A stretch of 64,000 bases of DNA from positions 532,585 to 596,584 of the forward strand of contig NMRA01000018.1 in NCBI GenBank assembly GCA_002633005.1. The letters are read 5' to 3'. This DNA is from Phoronis australis (taxonomy: Eukaryota; Phoronida; Phoronidae). Both the position numbers and the translations under genes were made by a program. Below the pieces are notes generated by a model. That model was given only the letters and a program-made list of their open reading frames with translations. It searched no databases and had not been told where the DNA came from. Position 1 is the first letter of the stretch. Every line of letters starts with the position of its first letter. This document shows, one piece after another, positions 53,201 through 61,753 of this stretch.

Positions 53201-54835
53201 TTTAAGTGCAATAGAATTCAAACCTGACGAAGGGCAACTAAACTTGAGGCTGCTAAAATTCAAACACGTTAGCGCGTCTAGTTAAAACAGGCTGTGGAGA
53301 ACACTGCTCAGTGATTTGTTTTCCAACTCCCAGTAATAGCAGGATTCTGTTCACCCAACACATAAATTACGTGAACCACAATCTTACCCGACTTCGCTGC
53401 CTCTTCCTCAGTGCTTGTGGAGTTTGTTGAGGTTCCCCGGCGAGACCTTCTAACAGGTGGCGCCGGTGTATCAGACGACTCTGAACTTACATTGCGACGC
53501 AATTTTCTCCTACCTATAGAGAGATGGATAACCACTTATCGCCAGCAATGGGCTACAGCACGGTGCAGTAATCTCATACCGTTTTTAATTGCAGAGGTGA
53601 CACCAAGAAAACCATTGAAATTCCGTGACTACCCAAGTCATAACATATAGTCTAGAAAGCTACTAACGATGCAAACAGAAAAGTACAGCCAACCCCTCCA
53701 AATGAGAGATCTATCAAATCATCAATCATTTACTGCTTCAGTGTTTTCCATAAATGAATTGAAATAGTCACCAAAATGGACCCCACAAAAGGTTACCGTA
53801 TGTCTATATCACAGCTACAGTACTGACATCAGGGCTTGGAATGACCAATGACATAGGGGCACCTTCCAAGAACACCTCAACTTACCACCAGATGGCGCTG
53901 GAGGCTCTGCAGTCGCCATGGTTTCCTCCTGTTTTTCCTCAGTTTTCTCAGCTGTCTTTGCCGTGTCACCCGATGGACCACCTTGTGGCTCCTTCACGTC
54001 ACTAGATGGCACCTGATCTTCAGACGGTTTACGTAGTTTTTCAGGGCTTGACTCCTAGGTTTCCAAAAGATAAATATTATTCGCCTAATCTTTGAGTTAT
54101 TAAATTTTCTTAAGTGAACTAAGATGTAACGTATTTAATATCACAGGCCAAGAATGACTAAAGCTTCACAAAAAAACCCTTAAGCCGGACGGGCAAAAAC
54201 AACTTCTTGGTTTTACTCAAAGTTCCAAAACATAAGAGCCAAAAATCTGTCAACACAATCCGAAAAGCACTTACTGCCTGTTCCACTTCTTCTATGGTCG
54301 ATGTCTGACTGTCTTCCTCCTCCTCTTGAGAGTCTTCCGTGTCCGCTGCACTCAACGCTTGCTCTTCTGAAATGTCATGCAATTCCCACTATTTACACAG
54401 CATTTCTAATGTCAAGCACTCCACAAACTAATTAAAATCATCTCAACCTCAAATGTACTTCCACGTTTATTAATTATCTATCTTAGTTAAAGTGACAGCC
54501 GCTAACATTGAAAATGGGCCGTCTTAACGAAAAATTAGAGAGCTACGAACTTCATTGAGAGCCATCTAAACCTCAATAAGATACATGTTGAGGTAAATGC
54601 GCTAGACACTAAAAAAGCCATGGCACAAGTCTGCAACAAGATTGATCACAAATTGCTTCAAGGGCCAGCAGTAATCAGACACATCTAGTACTGTTTTAAA
54701 ATTAAACATTTATCTCACACTCTGAATCCCAGGTGAGTTAAAATGAAAGCTAGCCTTGGCAGCTAGCTAAACCTGAACTCTACAGAGAAACAGCACACTA
54801 CCTTCCACTGTCTGTTTCGTAAGCCGCTTACTGAG
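26265..54835 (-). CDS. ACIN1: ACIN1 (Acinus), about 21 exons, 5' end not found
   Basis: Acinus scaffolds the nuclear ASAP complex with RNPS1 and SAP18, linking splicing and the exon-junction complex. Exons in transcript order: 54835-54802, 54366-54275, 54054-53886, 53513-53388, 52295-51625, 51174-51093, 49702-49639, 47729-47573, 47104-47022, 45746-45680, 43520-43463, 41493-41387, 38503-38372, 37829-37736, 37174-36939, 35838-35731, 34633-34506, a gap, 28020-27905, 27267-27127, 26327-26265 (TAG). Phases agree at every join except 34506 to 28020. About 908 residues are visible, shorter than the human long form. Diagnostic: [89 protein letters not shown]. The first visible exon ([11 protein letters not shown]) looks like the end of the SAP domain. 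Earlier SAP exons were not located in 54.9-63 kb. The C-terminus ends in [13 protein letters not shown]. Confidence 0.92.
27905..28020 (-). CDS. ACIN1: ACIN1 RSB-motif exon, copy A
   Basis: A 116-nt exon with acceptor TCGTTAG and donor CAG|GTAAG. It encodes an acidic start (KPVEEEEAP), then [13 protein letters not shown] and [11 protein letters not shown]: the RNPS1/SAP18-binding motif that nucleates the ASAP complex. It begins with two bases of a split codon and ends on a codon boundary. The next exon (27267-27127) continues VVVKQKERE in frame, as in vertebrate Acinus. Confidence 0.9.
28829..29925 (+). repeat. Composite CTCF-like repeat, copy 1
   Basis: Starts GAGCAACGCAGAGCGTTGAA and ends near TAATGCGTCCACATATAAAC. 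Internal blocks carry CCACTAGATG (28918), CCACTAGGGGGCAC (29062-29075), CCACTAGGAGACGAC (about 29211) and CCACGAGGTGGCGC (about 29364). Each is followed by recurring phrases such as AAAGTCGTCATCGTC and AATCCATCCGAAAA. No coding capacity is evident. Confidence 0.85.
29974..30223 (+). repeat. 38-bp minisatellite running into the assembly gap
   Basis: The unit AGAATGGCTGCCAGCATGGC plus TACAGGGACAACACACAG repeats about 6.5 times with almost no change, then the sequence becomes N. All three plus-strand frames stay open because 38 is not a multiple of 3 and the unit has no stop in any phase. This creates long spurious reading frames. Confidence 0.92.
30224..30717. other. Assembly gap (494 N)
   Basis: Undetermined bases between the two copies of the duplicated segment, inside ACIN1. 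It starts within the 38-bp minisatellite, so the true length is unknown. It may hide the ACIN1 exon that the phase mismatch implies. Confidence 0.95.
30844..30959 (-). CDS. ACIN1: ACIN1 RSB-motif exon, copy B
   Basis: Second copy of the 116-nt exon, 2939 bp upstream in transcript terms, with intact acceptor, donor and frame. It encodes the same [13 protein letters not shown] and [11 protein letters not shown]; the base changes seen by eye are synonymous (GCA/GCG Ala, CCG/CCA Pro). Because 116 is not a multiple of 3, splicing both copies in series would break the frame. They can therefore only be alternatives, or two alleles placed side by side by the assembler. Confidence 0.7.
31835..33122 (+). 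repeat. Composite CTCF-like repeat, copy 2
   Basis: Same layout as copy 1, more complete: AGAGCAACGCAGAGCGTTGA at the start and ATAAATACGTGGGCGCATAA at the end. It includes an exact CCACTAGGGGGCAC at 32503-32516 and near-matches such as CCACTATGGGGCAC (about 32069) and CTAGGAGGCGCC (about 32652). Confidence 0.85.
33174..33312 (+). repeat. 38-bp minisatellite, second array
   Basis: Same unit as 29974-30223, about 3.5 copies, with variants (ACAAGGACAATACATAG). It stops at a single N. Confidence 0.9.
33314..33475 (+). repeat. About 55-bp tandem repeat, three copies
   Basis: Three copies of a unit around TACAATACATCATTTACTGG then GTTTTCTACATCCATCTTC, directly after the single N at 33313. Non-coding, in an ACIN1 intron. 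Confidence 0.8.
34655..34905 (+). repeat. About 83-bp tandem repeat, three copies, beside an ACIN1 exon
   Basis: Repeated phrases GTGACAATCGTATCTTCACC, AGTGTGTTACAAGG and GAGAATATGGACTTGAA, with the first copy starting about 25 bp upstream (in transcript sense) of the acceptor at 34633. Non-coding. Confidence 0.75.
35117..35323 (+). mobile_element. tRNA-derived SINE with target duplication
   Basis: The A-box TGGCTCAGTGG (about 35127) and B-box GGTTCGAATCC (about 35169) mark a tRNA-like head. An unrelated body and an A-rich AATAATAAAAAA tail follow. Flanks AACAACGGTGTCAG (35103-35116) and AACACCGGTCTCAG (35324-35337) agree at 12 of 14 positions and are probably the target-site duplication. 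The acceptor stem does not pair, so it is not a tRNA gene. Confidence 0.85.
37960..38125 (+). repeat. About 65-bp degenerate tandem repeat
   Basis: CATTTCAGCTAGTAACAGGT-type phrases recur about three times with AGGGAAAGAAAA-type text between. Non-coding, in the ACIN1 intron between exons 38372 and 37829. Confidence 0.5.
38649..40650. mobile_element. TIR transposon A (about 2.0 kb) carrying a CTCF-like array
   Basis: Left end GGGCTGTTCCAG, then an imperfect stretch to TATGGGAGGGGG; right end CTCCCCCTCCCATACGGATT then TTGCTGGAACAGCCC. TCA stands on both sides (38646-38648 and 40651-40653), a 3-bp target duplication. Right-hand internal text (ACATGTGCTTACAATCGAGT, GCAACATGGGC) is shared with element B. 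No transposase was seen. A 3-bp TSD with GGG termini is compatible with PIF/Harbinger-like or CACTA-like elements; the class is inferred. Confidence 0.8.
38767..40017 (+). repeat. Composite CTCF-like repeat, copy 3 (inside transposon A)
   Basis: Runs from AAGAGCAATACGGAGCGTTG to ATAAATACGTGGGCGCATAA. Eight CTCF-like blocks lie near 38859, 38990, 39129, 39283, 39427, 39570, 39731 and 39831, cycling through three types: CCACTAGATGGCGC, CCACTAGGGGGCAC and CCACTAGGAGGCGCC. The exact consensus match is 39283-39296. Confidence 0.88.
40656..40782. mobile_element. Small foldback MITE beside transposon A
   Basis: GTCGGCAATAGTTGGATATA and ACGTGCC on the left are inverted as GGGCACGTTATATCCGACCA and TTATCGA on the right. 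The centre TTGAGAACCAGTTTGATGCC, CGTTATTCAGTGGA is shared with copies at 21966 and 7060. Confidence 0.8.
41721..43027. mobile_element. TIR transposon B (about 1.3 kb), same family as A
   Basis: Ends GGGCCGATCCAGCAAAATCT and CATATGGATTTTGCTGGACA then GCCC. TTA flanks both sides (41718-41720 and 43028-43030). The interior has other degenerate blocks (GTAGCCAATAGGGTGG, GGGGCGCCACAGTAGTTCAA, GTGGCCAACATGGGGG) and the right-hand segment shared with A. Non-autonomous. Confidence 0.8.
44200..45020 (+). repeat. CAGTTC-rich low-complexity tract
   Basis: The strand bias is unusual, with few G on the plus strand. Words such as CAGTTCCA, CAGTTCAAC and TTTCCA recur irregularly about every 15-40 bp. It looks like a decayed short tandem array. 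It lies in the ACIN1 intron between exons 45680 and 43520. No coding frame of note. Confidence 0.45.
47573..47729 (-). CDS. ACIN1: ACIN1 exon encoding the RS stretch
   Basis: A 157-nt exon encoding [17 protein letters not shown] then [20 protein letters not shown] and an acidic [12 protein letters not shown] tail. RS dipeptides are SR-kinase substrates and match the central RS region of Acinus. The preceding exon (49702-49639) ends in ARSRSSSS and joins in frame, so the RS run spans the splice junction. Confidence 0.9.
48350..49500 (+). repeat. Composite CTCF-like repeat, copy 4
   Basis: Begins AAGCAACGCAGAGCATTGAA and ends near GACTGGGAGCATAAAAAG without the usual terminal hairpin. CTCF-like blocks are mostly degenerate: TCACTAGATGGCGC (about 48779), CCACTAGGGGAGCC (about 48597), CCACAAGAGGGCAC (about 49349). 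Confidence 0.8.
50804..50809 (-). CDS. ACIN1: Candidate 6-nt ACIN1 microexon
   Basis: On the minus strand TTTTCCACAG|CAAAGC|GTGAGTG places a strong acceptor and a near-consensus donor around six bases. Inclusion between exons 51093 and 49702 keeps the frame, changing the junction from Ser-Gly-Ser to Ser-Ala-Lys-Arg-Ser; exclusion is also open. It rests on splice motifs only and may be coincidence. Confidence 0.3.
51069..51092 (-). repeat. (GT)n microsatellite forming an ACIN1 splice donor
   Basis: On the minus strand the exon ends TCGTCAG and the intron begins directly with about eleven GT units (GTGTGTGTGTGT...). The donor is therefore the first GT of a dinucleotide repeat. Confidence 0.85.
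51625..52295 (-). CDS. ACIN1: Large ACIN1 central exon with internal peptide repeats
   Basis: A 671-nt exon, by far the longest, encoding about 223 disordered residues. The first part is Thr/Gln/Asp-rich ([19 protein letters not shown]). The second holds roughly 17-residue acidic repeats: [45 protein letters not shown], and a weaker earlier [17 protein letters not shown]. The phase joins both neighbours (53388 upstream, 51174 downstream). Vertebrate Acinus is likewise acidic and repetitive here, but no residue-level orthology is apparent. Confidence 0.85.
53829..53870. mobile_element. Terminal fragment of the hAT-like element of 56696
   Basis: CAGGGCTTGGAATGACCAAT and GACA repeat the left terminus of the elements at 56696 and 57569, then diverge. 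TTCCAAG about 15 bp later may be the other end of a collapsed copy. It sits about 15 bp beyond an ACIN1 donor. Confidence 0.5.
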
Positions 54836-56284
54836 CTGACAGTTTCACATTATAGGACTACAGACAGTTATTTGGTACAACTTAAACAGTAACAACTACA
54901 TGCACATCTCCATGGCAACAGAATATGAGTCATCTCAATCATCAACTGACAAGATCAGACTTGGCATGAAAGGTAAAACCTGTGTTCTAAATGAATGCTA
55001 ATGAGAATACACTAAGCATCATGGATGTCTGTCCAAGTTATCTGCGTATCTCAACACAAACTGTAGTTACAAATTGAAGTTGGCATACTCAGAGTCAGAG
55101 CATTTTGGGCAGTTTTAACTTGTACTTTTTTATTGAAGCCACTAGAGCTTTATACATTGGTAGTTAACGTTTTAAGAATCTCAACAAAAATCTTCCTTCG
55201 TTATTAAAACAAATCTGTAAAGAAAATGCTTGAAAAAATGAGCACATTTAAGAATTCTAAGCTTTTGAAAAATAGCTATTTTACGCAATTATTTCAGACT
55301 CTTAATTAAAAATCTTTACGATGCCACACCATGAAATGACAATAGCCATAATTAAAGTAGTTCATGTGTATAAACAAAATTCTCAACAGACTATTCACAA
55401 AAACAATGTTAACTATCCAACTGATCAGACATGGAGAAAGTAAGATACCTGATATTCAGGGGGGCTGACATTATTATCAAATTAGTGTCAAACGCCATGT
55501 CAAAAAGTTCAAAGACTCAACTGAAATATAGCAGTTGTGGCAGTACCAGATAACCTTCAACCAGTGCAATCAAAAACCAGGTGTCTCCTTCCACTCAACA
55601 GTTGCTTTGATATGACAAAGAATCTAACAAAGGCAGATAGACTCCTCCTCTCAGTTTCATTAGCTGCACATATGACAAAAAGGTCTTTCCCACTGCCTTA
55701 GTGGGAACAATTAACAAGGATCTTTTATTGAAGTTAACAGTGCTAGTTAACTCCGCAGTTAAAGAGGTGAATTTAACACTTCGGTATTATGAGAACACTT
55801 AACTTCAATGCTATCGGTGCTATCAGCAGGTGTTACTGCGTTTGCCAACAGCCGGCACTAACTGGTTAATATTTTGTTCCAATATTTATTACTTTGGGAG
55901 TGTAAGCATTCTGTTTCACTTTGTCCAAGTGTTTGCTGGAGTCTTTACTTAAAAGAAAAAAAACATTTAACATTATGACAGAGCACTGTCCATATTTGCA
56001 AAAGGTGAAGGTCATATTAGTGCCCCCTTGTGACAACTTTGCAGAACTTTAACTCCGAAGTTGATGTGAACACTCACCCTTAATTTCGGGATTAACCAGT
56101 TTTGATTGTAGCTAACTGCATGAGAAAGGGCTTAATAGATAAGTCACTTGGTTATTAGATAACACATTTTATTATCAGCAGTTAGAACAAGAACATGTGA
56201 TTTCGTAAACCTCCTGGAAAATGATCATAAATTTTCGATATAGGCAAGTATTAAAATGGAGTCGTATTTCATGTTAAAAGAACA
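54836..56284. other. Upstream ACIN1 intron or intergenic, nothing recognised
   Basis: I searched the minus strand here for the rest of the SAP domain and found no exon with both a plausible acceptor/donor pair and SAP-like residues. A 16-nt AG/GT-bounded stretch near 55452-55467 exists but encodes nothing recognisable. No clear repeats. Confidence 0.4.
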
Positions 56285-56309
56285 ACAAGAGCAACGCAGA
56301 GTGTTGAAA

Positions 56310-58030
56310 TGCGCCCACGAAAGCACCGCAAACGATGTGCTTCTAGAGTTTTCATTTCTATCATGCACATTGCCACTAGATGGCGCAACACGTCCATTCC
56401 ATCTGAAAACGGTTCATTAATAGAAAGCTATCAACCAAATTTCCTAAAAATCTGTCAAGGAACTTCAGAGAATCAAAGGAAAGCGGAAAAAATGAAATTG
56501 CCACTAGGAGGCGCAGCATCCGCCTCAAAGCCGTCGTCTATTGCAAGCTTCTTACTTCATATAAATACACTTACTAAATTTAATAAAGATCCTACATCGG
56601 GTTGAGGAGATACAGCTACGGCCCCAAAACAAAATCACCACTAGGAGGTGCAACGGTAACCAAAGTTGTCAGCATAACCAGCCCCTTCACACTGACAGGG
56701 CTTGGAATGACCAATGACAAAAAACGCGGAAACTTTTACGGCCCAAAACATGCGCGCTACCCAGCCTTGAAATAGTCGATGCCAACCTTTCGCCGACAAA
56801 AATCGGGATTAAAAAAAAACATCAGTAGCATGCGTCTGCGTCTTTTTAGCTCGTCGTCCACTCCCACCCCCACACATTTTTGGCTGCAGAGTCGTAGTAT
56901 TTGTCACCGCGGTTTACAATCACACGGAACGCCATTGAAAATCCCACCACGCTATCCCAGATGCCCCGGCAATGTTGACAATTTACGATCCTCCGAAACA
57001 TAAAGAGCAACTTCCGCTTTTCGAGGTGAACGTCGTCGGCAACACTGCGGTAAGAAAGGAATTTGCAGCGGAAATTTTATATCAAATCAGATTTCTTTTA
57101 CGCGGAAATATAATAAAATGCGCGGACAGAACATTTGAAAAAAGCGGAAATCCACGTTTCCGCAGAAAATTCCAAGCCTTGCNTGCGCCCACGAAAGCAC
57201 CGCAAACGATGTGCTTCTAGAGTTTTCATTTCTATCATGCACATTGCCACTAGATGGCGCAACACGTCCATTCCATCTGAAAACGGTTCATTAATAGAAA
57301 GCTATCAACCAAATTTCCTAAAAATCTGTCAAGGAACTTCAGAGAATCAAAGGAAAGCGGAAAAAATGAAATTGCCACTAGGAGGCGCAGCATCCGCCTC
57401 AAAGCCGTCGTCTATTGCAAGCTTCTTACTTCATATAAATACACTTACTAAATTTAATAAAGATCCTGCATCGGGTTGAGGAAATACAGCTACGGCCCCA
57501 AAACAAAATCACCGCTAGGAGGTGCAAAGTAACCGAAGTTGTCAGCATAACCAGCCCCTTCACACTGACAGGGCTTGGAATGACCAATGACAAAAACGCG
57601 GAAACTTTTACGGCCCAAAACATGCGCGCTACCCAGCCTTGAAATATTCGATGCCAACCTTTCGCCGACAAAAATCGGGATTAAAAAAACATCAGTAGCA
57701 TGCGTCTGCGTCTTTTTAGCTCGTCCGTCCACTCCCACCCCCACACATTTTTGACTGCAGAGGCGTAGTATTTGTCACCACGGTTTACAATCACACGGGA
57801 CGCCATTGAAAATCCCTCCACGCTATCCTAGATGCCCCGGCAATGTTGACAATTTACGATCCTCCGCTTTTCGAGGTGAACGTCGTCGGCAACACCGCGG
57901 TAAGAAAGGAATTTGCAGCGGAAATTTTATATCAAATCCGATTTCTTTTACGCGGAAATATAATAAAATGCGCGGACAGAACGTTTGAAAAAAGCAGAAA
58001 TCCACGTTTCCGCGGAAAATTCCAAGCCTT
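56310..58030. repeat. About 870-bp segment present twice around a single N
   Basis: 56310-57182 and 57184-58030 are near-identical and meet at N 57183. They differ by substitutions and small indels, including 21 bp missing from the second copy after 57860. The pattern suits two alleles joined head-to-tail by the assembler. Confidence 0.8.
56696..57182. mobile_element. hAT-like element with exon-like insert, copy 1
   Basis: Left end CAGGGCTTGGAATGACCAAT; right end TTCCAAGCCTTG, cut by the N. For the insert see the second copy at 57569. Confidence 0.75.
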
Positions 58031-58031
58031 G
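57569..58031. mobile_element. hAT-like element with exon-like insert, copy 2, with target duplication
   Basis: Ends CAGGGCTTGGAAT and ATTCCAAGCCTTG are inverted repeats. CACTGA lies on both sides (57563-57568 and 58032-58037), while uninterrupted copies of the host repeat have one CACTGA at that place, so the empty site is known. The interior is unusually GC-rich and structured: CATGCGCGCTACC near the left end, then an ATG at 57843 opening a frame MLTIYDPP..FEVNVVGNTA that ends at a donor-like GCG|GTAAGA. Confidence 0.8.
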
Positions 58032-58910
58032 CACTGAGTACACACCAATTTTCAAAATCATTCTTAGAATGGTTTGGTTGATAGAGGGGTGGACGCCAAA
58101 AAACAGACTTGAAAACAGTAAAATGGCCACTAGGTGGCACAAAATACCTAGAATGCATCCGAAAACGGGAGGATAGTGTCATCTCACCAATAGGTGCCTA
58201 GTATATCCCACGTTTTATGAAAATACGCTGAGGACCTTTTAAGACACAAAGATAAACGTAAAAAATTTAAACTGCCTCTAGGGGGTGCTCCAGTTATTCG
58301 ATACTATGCGAAAGTCATCACTGTCCTTTACCACCATCATATAGATACACTTGCTAAGTTTAGTAAAGATCCCGCAAACTGTTTAGAAGATACGGCCATG
58401 GGCGCAAAAAACAAACAAAACTGCCACTTGGAGGTGCCGAAGTAGTCCTCTAGATGGTAAGAACATACATGCCAATTTTCCCAATTATCCTTAGAGCGGT
58501 TTGGTTTATAGAGTTGTGGATGCCAAAGAACATACTCAAAAACAGTAAAAATGGCCACTAGGTGGCGCAAACTACATCGAATCCATCCGAAAATGAGAGG
58601 AGAGATTTACCTCACCAAAAGATGCCTATATTCCAAATTTTATAAAAATACCTTGAGGACTTCCAAAGATACAGAAGTAAGCGTAAAAAATTAAATTGCC
58701 ACTAGGAGGCACACCAGCAGTCGGAGCTGTCCGAAATTCGTATTCATCGGTTGTGAGCTTCATAGGAACACAACTGCCAAATCTCATCAAGATCCTGTGA
58801 GGGGTTTAGGAGATACAGCTCTGGACGCCGAACGCCCGGACAGACAGAGATGACTGCAATATGCGACCACATATAAATTTGTGGGCGCATTAAAACCACT
58901 TTCAAAATTA

Positions 58911-59060
58911 AGACAGAGCAATAATGAGCATTAAAATGCAGCCATCGTTGCACCGCAAACGGAAGGCTTCTCGGGTGTTTATAAGTATCATGAAAATGGC
59001 CATTAGACAAGCACAAGTTCATTAGCCAGTCGCCAAGATGATGGGGCACTCTGTTTTTCT
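58911..59060 (+). repeat. Composite CTCF-like repeat, copy 6 (5' fragment)
   Basis: GAGCAATAATGAGCATTAAA, ATGCAGCCATCGTTGCACCG and ATGGCCATTAGACAAGCACA correspond to the beginning of the repeat; the rest is absent. Confidence 0.7.
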
Positions 59061-59934
59061 GTAGAGTTCAATGAAATACATTGCTGGTCTGTTCACTGTG
59101 TTATTTTACTTGGTAATTACATATCGTAAGCGGGTTCTCAGCACAGCAGCATTTTTGGAAATGGCACTTACCAAGAAAGTTTTTTCTGAGGCTCGTGATG
59201 AACAGACAGAAGTCTTAAATATATTAAAAAGCAACACCGAGACACATTTTCTAAGGACACGTGAGGATGATGAACAAGACAAAATTCATATTTACTTGCC
59301 TTATAACCTAAAATAAAAGGACTATCTCAGTCAATGACACTTTTACTTCTACTTAACAGTGCTACGTCATTAGATGGGTGGATACACAAAGTGGTGACGC
59401 GGCCCAAGTGGTATTGGCAGACTGCCAGTGTTTGTGGGTGTGTGGCGTATTCAGATTGAATAGTTTTTCGAAAATTTGTACTCCCAGTTTTGGAATCCTT
59501 TGTGATTACTCAATGACGACCACCAACCCTGCCCCAAAGAACAGGCACTGGTGGACCAACTAACGAAGCACCTGAAAATGAGGCTCGTCGGTGATGGCGA
59601 TACCCAGTGGCCATCCTGTGAAGATTATTAGAATACTACCCAATACTATTAAGAAAGTAATTACTCATTTCACGTACTCCAATGGCACCCAACGCACCTG
59701 AAGGGAACGGTGCCCGATTCCCTCATGGTCACCACCACATTCCACATTATTCAGTGCATTATTCAGTTGCAGTAAGTGGTTCTTCGTGAATTTAAAAACG
59801 GGACTATCCACCATTGACCTGGCCATAGTAGAGACAGTAAACATCCCATTGACCTTTCATATGCCGGAAGCTTTTTCGCAAATTATGCCTCACTGATTAA
59901 ACCATCAATGTCACATTGTTATACCGTAATCGTT

Positions 59935-60115
59935 CGGGTTAACGCCCATGCTCAGTTAACCGCCCACCCCTACTTTAGGTGGATTTTCGATTTAACCGCC
60001 CACTGCTCGGTTAACCGCCCCCCTGCTATTTTTGAAGATTTCCAATTAAGCGCCCACCTCTCGGTTAAGCGCCCATCCCCTACTTTTGACGATTGGTGAT
60101 TACCGCCCTGTGCTA
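59935..60115 (+). repeat. Tandem cluster of GCGCCCAC/GGTTAA units
   Basis: About four imperfect copies of a unit resembling TCGGTTAACCGCCCACCCCT, ACTTTTGACGATTTTCGATT. The same units form the body of the TIR element at 5819-6629, so the two loci share an element family. Confidence 0.7.
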
Positions 60116-61753
60116 ATAGGAAACGCGAATCCCCGACCTTTTAGATTAAGATCGATGATAACATTGAGTGCAACGACGGCCTCAGAGACCGCGGTTTAGC
60201 AATGTGAATTATNCATCGACCTCGGGAAACATCGGAATAGGAAAACGTCAGTTCTGGGTTATATCGGTCCCGGTACATCGGGAATGAAAAGTTCGCTAAC
60301 TTGAACCACAATTTCGCATCTAGTGCCAGTGTAGTTGCAATAACAATATCTACGGGCATAGAATACATGTACAGGGTTTACAGAACATCGACCTCGGGAA
60401 ACATCGGAATAGGAAAACGTCAGTTCTGGGTTATATCGGTCCCGGTACATCGGGTCTTTTATAACCGCTGGGAATCTGAGTTTATTTTCAAATAAACCAG
60501 AGCCAAGCCGGTATACTCTTTCATTTATGACTGTCGCTTCTCCTTGAAGTGGTGCGCGCGCGTGTTCACGCACTTGCAATGAATCGCTGGAGTAGGCCTA
60601 CACTTTACGTTGGCAACAACGTGTGAAAGATAAATCATATTTCGCGCACGTAGCCCCAGAAAACAAGGGGTTTGAGAATTTCTTGGCAACTGAAAGTGAA
60701 GACGTGAGCGTCGTTTGGCGATTAATAAGGTTGTCATTTTCACTTTGGCTGTCTTAATACGATAAAAAGGAGAAGCACATCTCAGTCTAAGTCACAATTG
60801 TGTGCCGGGACCGCTTGCGCGCTAACGGTGCCGCAGTACGATATCAGGGACATTGTCGTGGATATTTGGTACATGTAATAAGGACATCTTATGTGAAAAA
60901 ATAAACATTTTTGTCCACCACAAAGTTTGGTAAGTTGATCGCTTAAGACTTAGTAGAAACACCGTTGTTTTCTGAAGTTTTATCACGTGTTAAGCAGTGG
61001 CCCGTAACTTTCTTCGGCGAATCCGGGAATTTACAAAAGTGGCCGAAAGTGTTAGCCAATGAAACGCGTCAAAGATCGATTCTGCATATCCCATGTTCAC
61101 GCGACTTGCTTACAAGTCATCGGGAGGGCTGTTCTCGGTTGGCTATGTTTTGAACTTGGATTTGGCAACGACCAAATAACGGTCGGATTAACAAGAGCTG
61201 CTTTGTATTTGCCAGGTATCTGTTTAGAAGTGTAAAAACTCAGCTCACATTCGTTGGAAATTCCAGGTCGCATTTTGCGACTTGATACGAGCTGACAAAA
61301 ATCTCAGCTCGCATTTCCAAATTTCAGGTCGCAAATGCGACCTGCAGCTCGTTATGTCGAGCCCTGCAAGGACTCATCTAGTGGCTGTCCTGGCCATTAT
61401 TGGGATGGTCGTTTTAAAAAAATGACTTTGGATTTGGATGGCACAGCCAAGTCAGAAATGCTTTTGGGAATACCTTCCTTTTCTGTGACATCAGAGTGAC
61501 TTCATATAGAATTACCCGCACGGCAAGTGTTGAGAAATATTGCATCCAGTGCTAACTACCCATACATAGACAATTAATCTTTGAAACTGAAGTATACAGT
61601 CCTGAAGTTCAAAGGATTTGCTGTTCCCCTAATGCCATTAGCCGACGCCGAAGTTGAAGAGGCACTCTCGAAGTGTAATCGACAGTGCAGCCATCGAGAT
61701 AGGAGAATATACACGTTAAAAAAAATGATATCTGCCAAAATTCTAGGACTGAC

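Larger units (their letters stand above)
56285..58893 (+). repeat. Composite CTCF-like repeat, copy 5 (duplicated and interrupted)
   Basis: Starts AAGAGCAACGCAGAGTGTTG and ends ATATAAATTTGTGGGCGCAT. Exact CTCF-consensus matches: 56373-56386, 57247-57260, 58127-58140, 58555-58568. Near-matches: about 56500, 57373, 58275 and 58698. It is interrupted by the hAT-like element and by the duplication around the single N at 57183. Confidence 0.85.

Noticed and set aside
59071-59316. 81-codon plus-strand gene
   Set aside because: No recognisable family, no flanking exons, and it follows directly on a repeat fragment.
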